Of a stretch of DNA of 64,000 nucleotides, positions 52,530-61,601 are shown in pieces. A program made the translations under genes and the position numbers. The notes below the pieces were generated by a model, which worked only from the letters and a program-made list of their open reading frames with translations, did no database searches and was not told where the DNA came from. The stretch's first letter is position 1. Each line of letters starts with the position of its first letter. This DNA is from Hanamia caeni (GTDB taxonomy: Bacteria; Bacteroidota; Bacteroidia; Chitinophagales; Chitinophagaceae), in NCBI RefSeq assembly GCF_003721595.1, contig NZ_RJJR01000009.1, forward strand, positions 1 through 64,000. Direction: 5' to 3'.

Positions 52530-52614
52530 GGGTTGCAGATTTCCATACTATCCATTGGGCTTTTCGCTATCCCTGAATAGAATATTCAATTAACAAATCA
52601 ATTAGTCATAAAAT
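52520..52614 (+). promoter_or_regulatory. Putative attenuator region before thrA
   Basis: It spans the end of the leader peptide and the gap to thrA. Visible structures are the stem AACCC (52520-52524) / GGGTT (52530-52534) and a weak stem GGG (52557) / CCC (52571). The arrangement leader peptide, hairpin, biosynthetic operon suggests transcription attenuation. Confidence 0.45.
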
Positions 52615-55062
52615 ATGCGTGTTTTAAAATTTGGTGGATCATCGGTTGCAAATGCAGAAAACATCAACAAGATTGTCAGCATTTTACAAAATCGTTTAAA
52701 TAATGAAAGGTTAATCGTGGTGGTTTCGGCGCTGGGAGGTATAACAGATGCACTTCTAAATAGTGTTATTCTCGCCTCTGAGGGAAATGATGAATACAAA
52801 CAGCAATTGAAAAAAATTGAAACCCGCCATCTGGAATTGACAAAACAACTAATTCCGGTATCTAAACAGAGCCGTGTTTTAAGTATGGTAAAGCAGCATT
52901 GTAATGAAATAGAAGATATCTGCAACGGGGTTTTTTTGCTGCAAGAGGTAACTTCAAGAACGAAAGACCGCATTATGAGCTATGGCGAGCTACTATCTTC
53001 TCAAATTATTTCCGCAAAATTTGAATCAATTGGACTAAAGAATAAATGGGTAGATGCAAGAAAAATTATTATTACCAATTCAAATTTTGAGCACGCTATT
53101 GTAAATTTTGATATTTCTAATGCCAAAATTGAGTCAGCGTTTTCTGAAAGTAACCATTCTTTTTTTCTTGTGCCTGGGTTTATTGCATCAGACCAAAAAG
53201 GAATTACAACCACATTAGGAAGAGGCGGTTCAGATTTTACTGCAGCCATCATAGCGGCAGCACTTGATGCAAAGGCGCTGGAAATATGGACTGACGTAAG
53301 TGGCATGATGACAGCTGATCCAAGGCTGGTTTCTAATGCTAAAATTATCCCGAAAGTATTATACCGCGAAGCCATGGAGCTTTCACATTTTGGCGCTAAA
53401 GTGGTGTACCCTCCTACTATACAACCGGTCATGAGAAAAAATATTCCTGTTTGGATAAAGAGTACGTTTTCTCCTGACCACCATGGCACGCTCATCGAAA
53501 ACGTATCAGATCACAAAAACGGAAGTGGAGTGCGGGGAATTTCGAGCATCAACAAAATTGCATTGCTTAGCCTCGAAGGTAGTGGCATGGCCGGTGTACC
53601 TGGTTTTTCAAAAAGATTGTTTGAAACACTGGCAAACGAACAAATAAACGTAATTCTTATTACGCAAAGCTCATCGGAGCATTCTATTTGTGTGAGTATT
53701 GAAGATGCCTTTGCCGAAAAAGCGAAAAATGCAGTTGATAACGAATTCAGTTTTGAAATTGAAAGGCTAAAAGTAGATCCTCTCATAATCGAAAAAGAAC
53801 TTGCAATTATAGCTTTGGTGGGTGATAAAATGAAAAGCCATCCCGGCATCAGCGGCAAAATGTTTAGCGCTTTAGGCCGGAACGGTATTAATGTACGGGC
53901 AATTTCACAAGGCTCTTCTGAAAGAAATATTTCTGCCGTTATATCATTTAATGATGTAAAGAAAGCAGTAAATGTACTTCATGAAGAGTTTTTTGAGACT
54001 GCTTTTAAGCAGGTAAATTTATTTGTGGCGGGTGTTGGAAACGTTGGCTCACGGCTGCTTTCCCAATTATTGCAACAGCATATTTATCTTAAGGAAAATT
54101 TGCGCTTATCTATTAGGGTGGCCGGAATTGCCAATAGCAAAAAAATGCTTTTCAATGATAATGGAATTGATTTGAAAAATTGGCGGGAACAATTACCGGC
54201 TGCAGATGACATGAATCTGGCCCAATTTGTAAATTCAATCAAAACTAAAAATTTCCGTAATTCAGTTTTTGTTGACGTCACAGCAAATAAGGACGTTGCA
54301 GAGCATTATGATGAAATCCTGCAAAAAAGCGTATCCATTGTGGCATGCAATAAAATTGCAGCCTCTTCCTCTTACAGTTATTATGAAAAATTGAAAAACC
54401 GTGCGCGTGAATTCAATGTTCAATTTCTTTTTGAAACTAATGTAGGAGCCGGATTACCCGTGATCGGAACTTTAAACGACCTGATATTAAGCGGAGATAA
54501 AGTCAATAAGATTGAAGCAGTTTTAAGCGGCACACTTAATTTTGTATTTAATAATTATGATGGAGTAACATCCTTTTCACAAGTAGTAAGGCAGGCACAG
54601 GCGGAAGGATATACAGAACCTGATCCGCGGCTTGATTTAAGCGGCATTGATGTGGTCAGAAAAATAATGATATTGGCAAGGGAATCCGGTGAAAAAATTG
54701 AAATGGAAGATGTTACCAATAATGCTTTTATGCCTGCCGAATGCATGGAAGGAACTGTAGAAGATTTTTATAAATGCATGGAAAAACATGAATCGCATTT
54801 TAAAAACATAGTTGATGAGGCAAATAAGTCAGGCAAAAAATTAAAATTTGTTGCCACATATGAAAACGGAAAGGCCAGCGTAGGTTTAAAACAAATTGGT
54901 TCCGATCACGATTTTTACCATTTATACGGGAAAGATAATGTAGTTGCATTTTATACACAGCGCTACACCGGTCAACCACTGGTAGTAAAAGGCGCTGGTG
55001 CTGGCGCCGATGTTACGGCATCTGGCGTATTTGCAGATATTATAAGAGCCGTTCGGATTTAA
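52615..55062 (+). CDS. thrA: Bifunctional aspartokinase/homoserine dehydrogenase
   Basis: An 815-residue fusion. The aspartokinase part (residues 1-290) starts MRVLKFGGSSVANAENINKI and contains TTLGRGGSDFTAAIIAAAL. Two ACT regulatory domains follow (about 310-455, with AIIALVGDKMKSHPGISGKM). Homoserine dehydrogenase covers about 463-815, with NAD(P) motif VAGVGNVGSRLLSQLL near 470 and FETNVGAGLPVIGTLNDLI. It phosphorylates aspartate and reduces aspartate semialdehyde; the ACT domains usually give threonine inhibition. First gene of thrABC (12- and 32-bp gaps), behind the probable leader peptide. Confidence 0.97.
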   Translation: MRVLKFGGSSVANAENINKIVSILQNRLNNERLIVVVSALGGITDALLNSVILASEGNDEYKQQLKKIETRHLELTKQLIPVSKQSRVLSMVKQHCNEIEDICNGVFLLQEVTSRTKDRIMSYGELLSSQIISAKFESIGLKNKWVDARKIIITNSNFEHAIVNFDISNAKIESAFSESNHSFFLVPGFIASDQKGITTTLGRGGSDFTAAIIAAALDAKALEIWTDVSGMMTADPRLVSNAKIIPKVLYREAMELSHFGAKVVYPPTIQPVMRKNIPVWIKSTFSPDHHGTLIENVSDHKNGSGVRGISSINKIALLSLEGSGMAGVPGFSKRLFETLANEQINVILITQSSSEHSICVSIEDAFAEKAKNAVDNEFSFEIERLKVDPLIIEKELAIIALVGDKMKSHPGISGKMFSALGRNGINVRAISQGSSERNISAVISFNDVKKAVNVLHEEFFETAFKQVNLFVAGVGNVGSRLLSQLLQQHIYLKENLRLSIRVAGIANSKKMLFNDNGIDLKNWREQLPAADDMNLAQFVNSIKTKNFRNSVFVDVTANKDVAEHYDEILQKSVSIVACNKIAASSSYSYYEKLKNRAREFNVQFLFETNVGAGLPVIGTLNDLILSGDKVNKIEAVLSGTLNFVFNNYDGVTSFSQVVRQAQAEGYTEPDPRLDLSGIDVVRKIMILARESGEKIEMEDVTNNAFMPAECMEGTVEDFYKCMEKHESHFKNIVDEANKSGKKLKFVATYENGKASVGLKQIGSDHDFYHLYGKDNVVAFYTQRYTGQPLVVKGAGAGADVTASGVFADIIRAVRI

Positions 55063-55074
55063 AATTAAAAACAA

Positions 55075-55995
55075 ATGAAAGAAATTAAGGTATTGGCGCC
55101 GGCTACCATTGCCAATCTCGTTTGCGGATTCGACATCCTGGGTATGGCGCTAAAGGAGCCTTATGATGAAATGACTTTGGCCTTTAAGGATGAGCCGGGA
55201 ATAACCATCGTACATACGGATGAATTTGAACTGCCTGAAGAACCCGAACAAAATGTTTCAGGTGTGGCGCTCCAGTCGCTGATGGAAGAATACAATAAGC
55301 CAGTGGGCTTTAATTTAACCATTCACAAAAATATAAAACCGGGCAGCGGTTTGGGCTCAAGTGCGGCGAGTTCCGCCGGCGCAGTGGTAGCTGCCAATCA
55401 TTTATTGGGATATATTTTTTCAAAGGAAGACCTGGTGCGATTTGCAATGAATGGAGAAAAAATTGCAGGTGGGGTAAAACATGCTGACAACGTATCACCT
55501 TGCATATACGGAGGCGTTACTTTGATTCGTTCAATTTTCCCCCTGGATATTATTCCTTTGAATGTTCCCCCGCTTTTTATTACGATTGTTCATCCCCAAA
55601 TCGAAGTGCGCACTTCTGATTCACGGCAGATTTTAAGAAAAACGGTGCAACTAAAAGATGCGATAAGACAATGGGGAAATATTGGCGGCCTCGTGATGGG
55701 CTTTATGAACAATGATTTTGAATTGATTGGGAGATCTCTGGAAGATGTGATTATAGAACCCATACGAAGTATTTTGATTCCCGGATTTGATGAAATAAAA
55801 GAATCGTGCAGGGAAGCCGGAAGTCTTGGAGGAGGCATTTCCGGTTCAGGACCGTCCATTTTTATGGTGAACAAAACTGAAGAAACTGCACTCAAAGTCG
55901 AAAAAATCATGTCTGGGATTTATGAAAGAATCGGCGTAGATTATAAAACCTATGTTACATCAATAAATACTACAGGAGTAAAAATTGTAGAATAA
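55075..55995 (+). CDS. thrB: Homoserine kinase
   Basis: A 306-residue GHMP kinase, full length. The ATP motif KPGSGLGSSAASSAGAV lies near residue 88. The N-terminal VLAPATIANLVCGFDILGMA and the C-terminal AGSLGGGISGSGPSIFMV are typical of ThrB. It phosphorylates homoserine to O-phosphohomoserine for ThrC. Middle gene of the operon, 12 bp after thrA. Confidence 0.97.
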   Translation: MKEIKVLAPATIANLVCGFDILGMALKEPYDEMTLAFKDEPGITIVHTDEFELPEEPEQNVSGVALQSLMEEYNKPVGFNLTIHKNIKPGSGLGSSAASSAGAVVAANHLLGYIFSKEDLVRFAMNGEKIAGGVKHADNVSPCIYGGVTLIRSIFPLDIIPLNVPPLFITIVHPQIEVRTSDSRQILRKTVQLKDAIRQWGNIGGLVMGFMNNDFELIGRSLEDVIIEPIRSILIPGFDEIKESCREAGSLGGGISGSGPSIFMVNKTEETALKVEKIMSGIYERIGVDYKTYVTSINTTGVKIVE

Positions 55996-56027
55996 CGAAA
56001 AGTTTTCTGAGTAAAGAATATAAATCA

Positions 56028-57326
56028 ATGAAATATTATAGCCTGAATAAATCCGCTCCTTCAGTAAGTTTTAAAGAAGCCACGATTAAAGGTTTGGCGC
56101 CCGATAAAGGACTGTATTTTCCCGAAATAATCCCGGCCCAGCCTGCTGCTTTTTTTAAGGACATTCAAAATTATTCCAACGAAGAAATTGCGTTTCGAAT
56201 AATTGAGCCTTATATCGCTGATGAAATTCCGAATGAAATTCTAAAACAAATTGTTACTGAAACTATCAACTTTGATATTCCTCTAAAACCTGTTAGTGAT
56301 AATGTTTTTTCCCTGGAATTGTATCATGGCCCTACCTTGGCTTTTAAAGATATTGGCGCCAGATTTATGAGCCGGTGCCTTGGATATTTTGTGAAAAATA
56401 ATGATAAAAAAGTCACCGTACTTGTTGCAACTTCCGGCGATACCGGGGGCGCAGTAGCAAATGGGTTCTTTAATGTAGACGGCGTGGAAGTGGTAATATT
56501 ATACCCTTCAGGAAAAGTAAGCAGCGTACAGGAAAAGCAATTGGTTACTTTGGGAAATAATATTTCAGCCATTGAAATCAATGGAAATTTTGACGATTGC
56601 CAGCAATTGGTAAAGCGGGCATTTGCGGATAAGCAATTAAACGAGTCATTATTTTTAACCTCTGCCAATTCGATAAATGTTGCCCGATGGCTGCCACAGC
56701 AGTTTTATTATTTATTTGCCTGGAAACAATGGATTGATAAAAATACTCCACCGGTGATTTGTGTTCCCAGCGGAAATTTTGGAAATATCTGCGCGGGAAT
56801 TCTGGCCTATGCGTCCGGCTTGCCTGTTCAGCATTTTATCGCTGCCTGTAATTCCAACAAAGTCATTCCCGACTTTTTATCAACTCAAATTTATCAGCCT
56901 AAAAAAGCGGTGGCCACAATCTCAAATGCTATGGATGTTGGCGACCCAAGCAATTTTGTAAGAATCTTAGAATTGTTTCATCATAAGTTCCATTCTCTGG
57001 CGAAGATGCTGAGCAGTGTAAGTATTTCTGATGAAGAAACACGGACAACTATAAGCCAGGTTTACAATGAACACAAATATTTACTGGATCCCCACGGTGC
57101 AGTTGGTTATTTTGCTTTAAAAAATTACTTGAAAATTCATCCGGACAATAAAGGCTACTTTTTGGAAACTGCACATCCTGTTAAATTTTTTGATGTGGTA
57201 GAGCCCGTAATTCATGAACAAATTCCAATCCCTGAAAGCGTCAGGAATATATTGGGTAAAGAAAAATTAAGCATTTCTATGGAACCGGACTATGAAGATT
57301 TAAAAGCGTTTCTACTAAATAAATAA
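56028..57326 (+). CDS. thrC: Threonine synthase
   Basis: A 432-residue PLP enzyme. The N-terminal MKYYSLNKSAPSVSFKEATI matches the longer ThrC class. The cofactor Lys is in HGPTLAFKDIGARFMSR near residue 107; phosphate-binding motifs are VATSGDTGGAVANGF and VPSGNFGNICAG. It converts O-phosphohomoserine to threonine. Last gene of thrABC, 32 bp after thrB. Confidence 0.97.
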   Translation: MKYYSLNKSAPSVSFKEATIKGLAPDKGLYFPEIIPAQPAAFFKDIQNYSNEEIAFRIIEPYIADEIPNEILKQIVTETINFDIPLKPVSDNVFSLELYHGPTLAFKDIGARFMSRCLGYFVKNNDKKVTVLVATSGDTGGAVANGFFNVDGVEVVILYPSGKVSSVQEKQLVTLGNNISAIEINGNFDDCQQLVKRAFADKQLNESLFLTSANSINVARWLPQQFYYLFAWKQWIDKNTPPVICVPSGNFGNICAGILAYASGLPVQHFIAACNSNKVIPDFLSTQIYQPKKAVATISNAMDVGDPSNFVRILELFHHKFHSLAKMLSSVSISDEETRTTISQVYNEHKYLLDPHGAVGYFALKNYLKIHPDNKGYFLETAHPVKFFDVVEPVIHEQIPIPESVRNILGKEKLSISMEPDYEDLKAFLLNK

Positions 57327-57546
57327 GTAACACAAAAATCTTCCCTAAAAATCATTTTACTATTCGGCGATATTTGAGAACTTGCTCTTAATCCGATAGA
57401 GATGTGAGTATCCTTTTACAGCAACATATCTCATATTAGAAATTTTTTTCCAATTTGAACCTGGTAGGATTGTAAAGGAAAATTTACAATGCACTAATAC
57501 AGATTCTGGTAATTTTGTTTTTGTATTTCAAACTAAACTATCTATC

Positions 57547-57843
57547 ATGTTAAGCATTTTTCTGAAACCTGTATTTCTTTTATCAATGCCCGGAGAATCC
57601 GAATGGTTGTTAATTCTATTAGTGATTTTGCTATTTTTTGGAGGTAAAAAAATTCCGGATTTAATGCGGGGAATTGGTAAAGGCGTAAGAGAATTTAATG
57701 ATGCAAAAGAACACGTGAAGAACGAAATAGAAGCGGGAATGAAAGAAAAAGATTCTGAAAAAAAGGAGCTGGTAAATAGTGCTCCGGTTTCTGCAGATAT
57801 TTCATCCGCTGTTATGAGCGCGCCTGTCTCACAAAATTCCTGA
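57547..57843 (+). CDS. tatA: Twin-arginine translocase subunit TatA/TatE
   Basis: A 98-residue protein. A membrane helix ([22 protein letters not shown]) is followed directly by the amphipathic helix [20 protein letters not shown], the FGxKKIPxLxRxxGKxxxEF pattern of TatA. The tail is acidic and low-complexity. TatA makes the pore for folded Tat substrates; no tatC is present in the window. ATG at 57547; a second Met at residue 16 could also serve as start. A strong terminator follows. Confidence 0.92.
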   Translation: MLSIFLKPVFLLSMPGESEWLLILLVILLFFGGKKIPDLMRGIGKGVREFNDAKEHVKNEIEAGMKEKDSEKKELVNSAPVSADISSAVMSAPVSQNS

Positions 57844-57872
57844 GTTAATTTAGGTTTTAATTTTGTTGAAAG

Positions 57873-57907
57873 AAATGCCCTCCGTTCCAGGAGGGCATTT
57901 TTTTTTA
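57873..57907. terminator. Bidirectional rho-independent terminator between tatA and the 57916 gene
   Basis: A perfect 11-bp stem AAATGCCCTCC (57873-57883) / GGAGGGCATTT (57890-57900) with a 6-base loop and a T run to 57907. On the opposite strand an A/T run before the stem lets it serve the convergent gene as well. Confidence 0.93.
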
Positions 57908-57915
57908 AGCCCATA

Positions 57916-58218
57916 TTATAACAAAAGAATCAAGAGCAAAATGATAATGATGATTGCACCAATGGAAAGATAAACACCTTGAGAGGCGGCTTCTTTTTTT
58001 AAACTTTTCACCTCTTTTCTCAATTCCTTTTTTTCGGTCCTGGATAACGAACTTCTATCCATATCACGAATTTCAATTAGCCTGTGCTCAATTTGCTGAG
58101 CCCGAACTTCTTTTGGAACTTCGGTCTTAATTGGAGTAACATCTTTTGCCATCGCAGGGGTAATAAAAGTTACGCTAAAAGCGATCAACAAAAAAGAAAC
58201 AATTTTTTTTGTGCTCAT
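57916..58218 (-). CDS. Small exported protein with coiled coil and C-terminal membrane helix
   Basis: A 100-residue protein of no recognised function. Signal peptide MSTKKIVSFLLIAFSVTFITPAMA; then a charged helix of about 45 residues (EHRLIEIRDMDRSSLSRTEK, KELRKEVKSLKKEA), likely a coiled coil. A final membrane helix GVYLSIGAIIIIILLLILLL ends the protein. I recall similar proteins in many Bacteroidota. ATG at 58218; terminated by the shared hairpin at 57873. Confidence 0.75.
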   Translation of the reverse strand: MSTKKIVSFLLIAFSVTFITPAMAKDVTPIKTEVPKEVRAQQIEHRLIEIRDMDRSSLSRTEKKELRKEVKSLKKEAASQGVYLSIGAIIIIILLLILLL

Positions 58219-58375
58219 AATGATGTGTTTTTAAATGATTTATTAATTATTCGTTCAGAAATCAATTTACAACAATCGTTCCTTTTTTTAACATTTTTAT
58301 TACATTCAATGGGTAACATTAAATTTTATACTCCGGGCGCTTGATTCTTAGTCTTCATCACGAGGAAAATATTTT

Positions 58376-58852
58376 TTAAATCAATGGTTTCATCAATTGC
58401 TTTTTCAAGTCATATTGCAAATCCGGATGTAATTTGCTTAGGGCTTTTTCGATTTTTTTTAGCTGGGTTTGATACAAATTCGTAAGCTGCCTGCTTTTGC
58501 TAACAGGGATAGAATGCAAAGTAAAGCAATTGCAAAAATGTATCAGCAACTCGCATTCCGCCTGGCTTGACATTACGAAATGAACCTGCTTATTGACATC
58601 TCGTAAAATTTTTCGCACGCTTTTCTTTATGAAATAAACATTGGATTTGTTGATTTGCCGAAATTGTTCCGCAGTTTCTTTCTTTATGTCACTAACAAAA
58701 TTTGGAACATCGTCCGCTTCAAATAGCAGGAATGAAAGCATTTCTTTATTTTCCTTTTTATATTTCGCAAGCCGCAGGCAATATTCCACAAGTATTTTAG
58801 AATTTGTATCTGACAACGCTTTTTTGATTTCCTGGATGGATGCGGCTTTCAT
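58376..58852 (-). CDS. Conserved-looking hypothetical cytoplasmic protein
   Basis: A 158-residue all-helical, Lys-rich protein (ALSDTNSKILVEYCLRLAKY, then FIKKSVRKILRDVNKQVHFV). No domain recognised, no membrane helix or signal. Composition matches the core genome. ATG at 58852. Monocistronic. Confidence 0.75.
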   Translation of the reverse strand: MKAASIQEIKKALSDTNSKILVEYCLRLAKYKKENKEMLSFLLFEADDVPNFVSDIKKETAEQFRQINKSNVYFIKKSVRKILRDVNKQVHFVMSSQAECELLIHFCNCFTLHSIPVSKSRQLTNLYQTQLKKIEKALSKLHPDLQYDLKKQLMKPLI

Positions 58853-59201
58853 AGATAAATGAATGTTGAAAAATAAAAATAATGAATCTGCTTAAATGAT
58901 ATTATAAGTTGTGAAATTGCAAAACAAGAAAAACAATTATTTATGGGTTTACTACGGGGGACGCTCCTGGCCCATGCTGATGTATCAATTAAGAACACAA
59001 AGTGTATCAAAATCGGACAGCCCGCATTTTTTTGTTGGTCATATCATATTGAAAAACAATTAGTAAGATAATGGCATCAATTTGAAGGTAGAAACCCAAA
59101 AAATTATAAGAGGCGGAAATCATTTGATGCCACTATAGTTAAATCGAATAATATTGCAGAATTTCTCAACTCAATAAATCATCCTTTAAAGCCCAACACA
59201 A
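58853..59201. other. Gap before the ABC ATPase gene
   Basis: About 350 bp with one dispersed TTTACTG-type motif (58937-58954) and an 8-bp spaced inverted repeat GGCATCAA (59073-59080) / TTGATGCC (59124-59131). No gene was recognised. It probably contains the divergent promoters. Confidence 0.4.
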
Positions 59202-59885
59202 ATGCTTTCGTTAAAGAAAATTTTCAAATGGTATAATAATGGCATCAACCGCACTTTTGTTTTAAAAGATATTAATCTTGATGTAGCGGAAGGAGAATTT
59301 ATTTCTATCATGGGCCCGTCCGGGTCAGGAAAATCCACCTTGCTCAATGTTATTGGAATGTTAGACGAGCCAAATGAAGGTGAATATACTTTTATGGGTG
59401 AAAATGTTTTTGACATGAAAGAAAAACAACGTTCATTACTTTTTAAAACTCATATCGGGTTTGTGTTCCAGGCTTATCATCTTATTGACGAATTAACAGT
59501 ATATGAAAATATTGAAACGCCTCTGCTGTATCAAAATATTAAAAGCTCAGAAAGAAAATCAATGGTAGCTGATATTCTTGATCGGTTTCAGATTGTGGGC
59601 AAAAAAGACCTTTTTCCGACTCAGCTATCCGGCGGTCAGCAGCAGTTGGTTGGAATAGCCAGAGCACTTATCGTAAAGCCAAAATTAATTCTTGCAGACG
59701 AACCTACAGGCAATTTGAATTCAAAGCAGGGCGAAGAAATTATGGACTCGTTTAAAGAATTAAATAATGAAGGAGTTAGCATAATACAGGTAACTCATTC
59801 CGAAAAAAACGCCAATTATGGAAGCCGTATCATCAACCTGCTCGATGGACGGATAGAATCTGAAAAACAAAATAGCGGCACATAA
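59202..59885 (+). CDS. ABC transporter ATP-binding protein (MacB/LolD type)
   Basis: A 227-residue ATPase. Walker A is GPSGSGKST (38-46), the signature is LSGGQQQLVGIARAL, and Walker B is LILADEPTGNL followed by the H-loop QVTHSEKNANYG. The short loop after Walker A (NVIGMLDEPNEGEYTFMGE) is typical of the MacB/LolD subfamily, which drives tripartite efflux or lipoprotein release. The signature has Gly for the usual Ala in VAIARA. The TolC-type gene follows after 52 bp, but the expected permease and membrane-fusion subunits are not adjacent. Confidence 0.93.
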   Translation: MLSLKKIFKWYNNGINRTFVLKDINLDVAEGEFISIMGPSGSGKSTLLNVIGMLDEPNEGEYTFMGENVFDMKEKQRSLLFKTHIGFVFQAYHLIDELTVYENIETPLLYQNIKSSERKSMVADILDRFQIVGKKDLFPTQLSGGQQQLVGIARALIVKPKLILADEPTGNLNSKQGEEIMDSFKELNNEGVSIIQVTHSEKNANYGSRIINLLDGRIESEKQNSGT

Positions 59886-59937
59886 CTCCTCATGTATCCT
59901 ATCCAATGCAATTTGAATTTTCAAAATAAAGAATTAT

Positions 59938-61353
59938 ATGAAATCAATTTTTCTGAATATTATATTTTACTTCTTCGCTTTGGCTGCCTTTGCCCAGCAT
60001 TCAATGACGTTAAAAGAAGCGGTGGAAACAGGGATTAAGAACAATCTTGATGTTTTACAGGCAGATCTTTTAATGAAAAAGGCAGGTATAGATTTAAACC
60101 AATCAAAAGAATACATGCTTCCTGATTTAAATGCCAATGTGAATTATGGTAAAAACTTTGGGCGCAGTATTGACCCGTTTACAAATGGATATATTGATCA
60201 AAAAGTAAACTATGCAAATTCCGGGGCAAGTAGCAATCTGCTTTTGTTCAATGGGTTTTATTTACAAAACCTCGTTAAAGCAAACAAGCTTGGCTACGAG
60301 GCTGCCCAAATGGAACTGCAGCAGGCAAAAGATAACCTGACTATAAATATTATCTTGGCATATTTGCAGGTGCTCAGCGCTGAGGAAACGCTGAAGCAAT
60401 CGCAAGACCAGGTGCTGGTGACTCAAAAACAAGTAGAGCGTTTAGGGATCCTTAATCAATCAGGCGCTGTTTTGCCAGCAGATTACTATGATATGAAAGG
60501 ACAGTTGGCTACTGATGAGGTATCTATTGCAGACAACAAAAATAATCTGGCTACTACTAAGCTTAATCTTTCACAGCTTTTAAATATTCCTTACGATAAG
60601 AATTTAGAAGTTGAAAATATTCCGGCAGAGGATTTTAATATGGAGTATTCCGGCAATCCTGATGATATTTATCAAATTGCCTTAAAGCAATTCGCACAAG
60701 TGCAGGCTACTCATCTCCGGGTGCAGAGCGCGGAGAAAAATATTAGCGCTATTAAAGGAGAATTATTTCCCAAGCTTTCTTTAAGTGGGAGTATTAATAC
60801 CAATTACTCAAGTGTTGCCTCACGCGAATATTTCCTGAACTCTACAGAATCGCCATCTTCTAATTATGTGGATGTGAATGGAAGTCAATATCCCGTAATT
60901 CAAAAGCAGGATAATTATATTTCAAAAAAAATAAGCTTCGGCGACCAGTTAAGCAACAATGTATTTTCAGCAGTGAATGTCGGATTAACCATTCCTTTAT
61001 TTAATGCAGGCCGAATCAGGAACCAGGTAAAATTAGCAAAATTGGATCTGAAAAATAATATTTATGTTGACCAAAATACCAGGATTCAGTTGCAGCAAGC
61101 TATTGAGCGTGCTTTTGTAAATCTTACTTCAGCCGAAGATAAATATAAATTATTATTACAACAGGAAACTGCGTTCGAAGAGTCTTTCCGCACAGCAGAA
61201 GTCCGGTTTAATGCAGGCGCTATCACTTCTGTTGATTATCTTATCGCAAAAAATAATTTGAACAGGGCTCAAAATAATCTCATTACTTCCAAATATGATT
61301 TTGTTTTGAGAGCCAAGGTGCTCGACTATTATTCAGGTAAGCCCTTATGGTAA
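59938..61353 (+). CDS. TolC-family outer-membrane efflux protein
   Basis: A 471-residue exported protein (signal MKSIFLNIIFYFFALAAFAQ). Two OEP repeats are visible, with long coiled-coil helices (KEAVETGIKNNLDVLQADLL in the first half, and VKLAKLDLKNNIYVDQNTRI with LQQAIERAFVNLTSAEDKYK in the second) and barrel strands with the typical NVGLTIPLFNAGRI. It should form the trimeric channel-tunnel for efflux or secretion. Downstream of an ABC ATPase on the same strand, so a tripartite exporter is likely, with other subunits elsewhere. Confidence 0.93.
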   Translation: MKSIFLNIIFYFFALAAFAQHSMTLKEAVETGIKNNLDVLQADLLMKKAGIDLNQSKEYMLPDLNANVNYGKNFGRSIDPFTNGYIDQKVNYANSGASSNLLLFNGFYLQNLVKANKLGYEAAQMELQQAKDNLTINIILAYLQVLSAEETLKQSQDQVLVTQKQVERLGILNQSGAVLPADYYDMKGQLATDEVSIADNKNNLATTKLNLSQLLNIPYDKNLEVENIPAEDFNMEYSGNPDDIYQIALKQFAQVQATHLRVQSAEKNISAIKGELFPKLSLSGSINTNYSSVASREYFLNSTESPSSNYVDVNGSQYPVIQKQDNYISKKISFGDQLSNNVFSAVNVGLTIPLFNAGRIRNQVKLAKLDLKNNIYVDQNTRIQLQQAIERAFVNLTSAEDKYKLLLQQETAFEESFRTAEVRFNAGAITSVDYLIAKNNLNRAQNNLITSKYDFVLRAKVLDYYSGKPLW

Positions 61354-61601
61354 TAGCATGAAAAACGGTGATGCTAAATCTTTGTGAGAAAATAAACGCC
61401 AAAAAGCTTTCATCTACGGATTTTTTTTTCTTTATTTGTACTCTAAACCTTTGTTACCGCAAAAGACACCAGTTTTTCTTGTTTTTTATTGCTTTACATT
61501 GGTCAGATTCCTGATTTAATATCCCCTGTAATAACCTTCCCAAAGCCTATGTAATCCCAAAATTGTAATTCATTTAAAATTCGAGTTTACAAAGGGAATA
61601 C

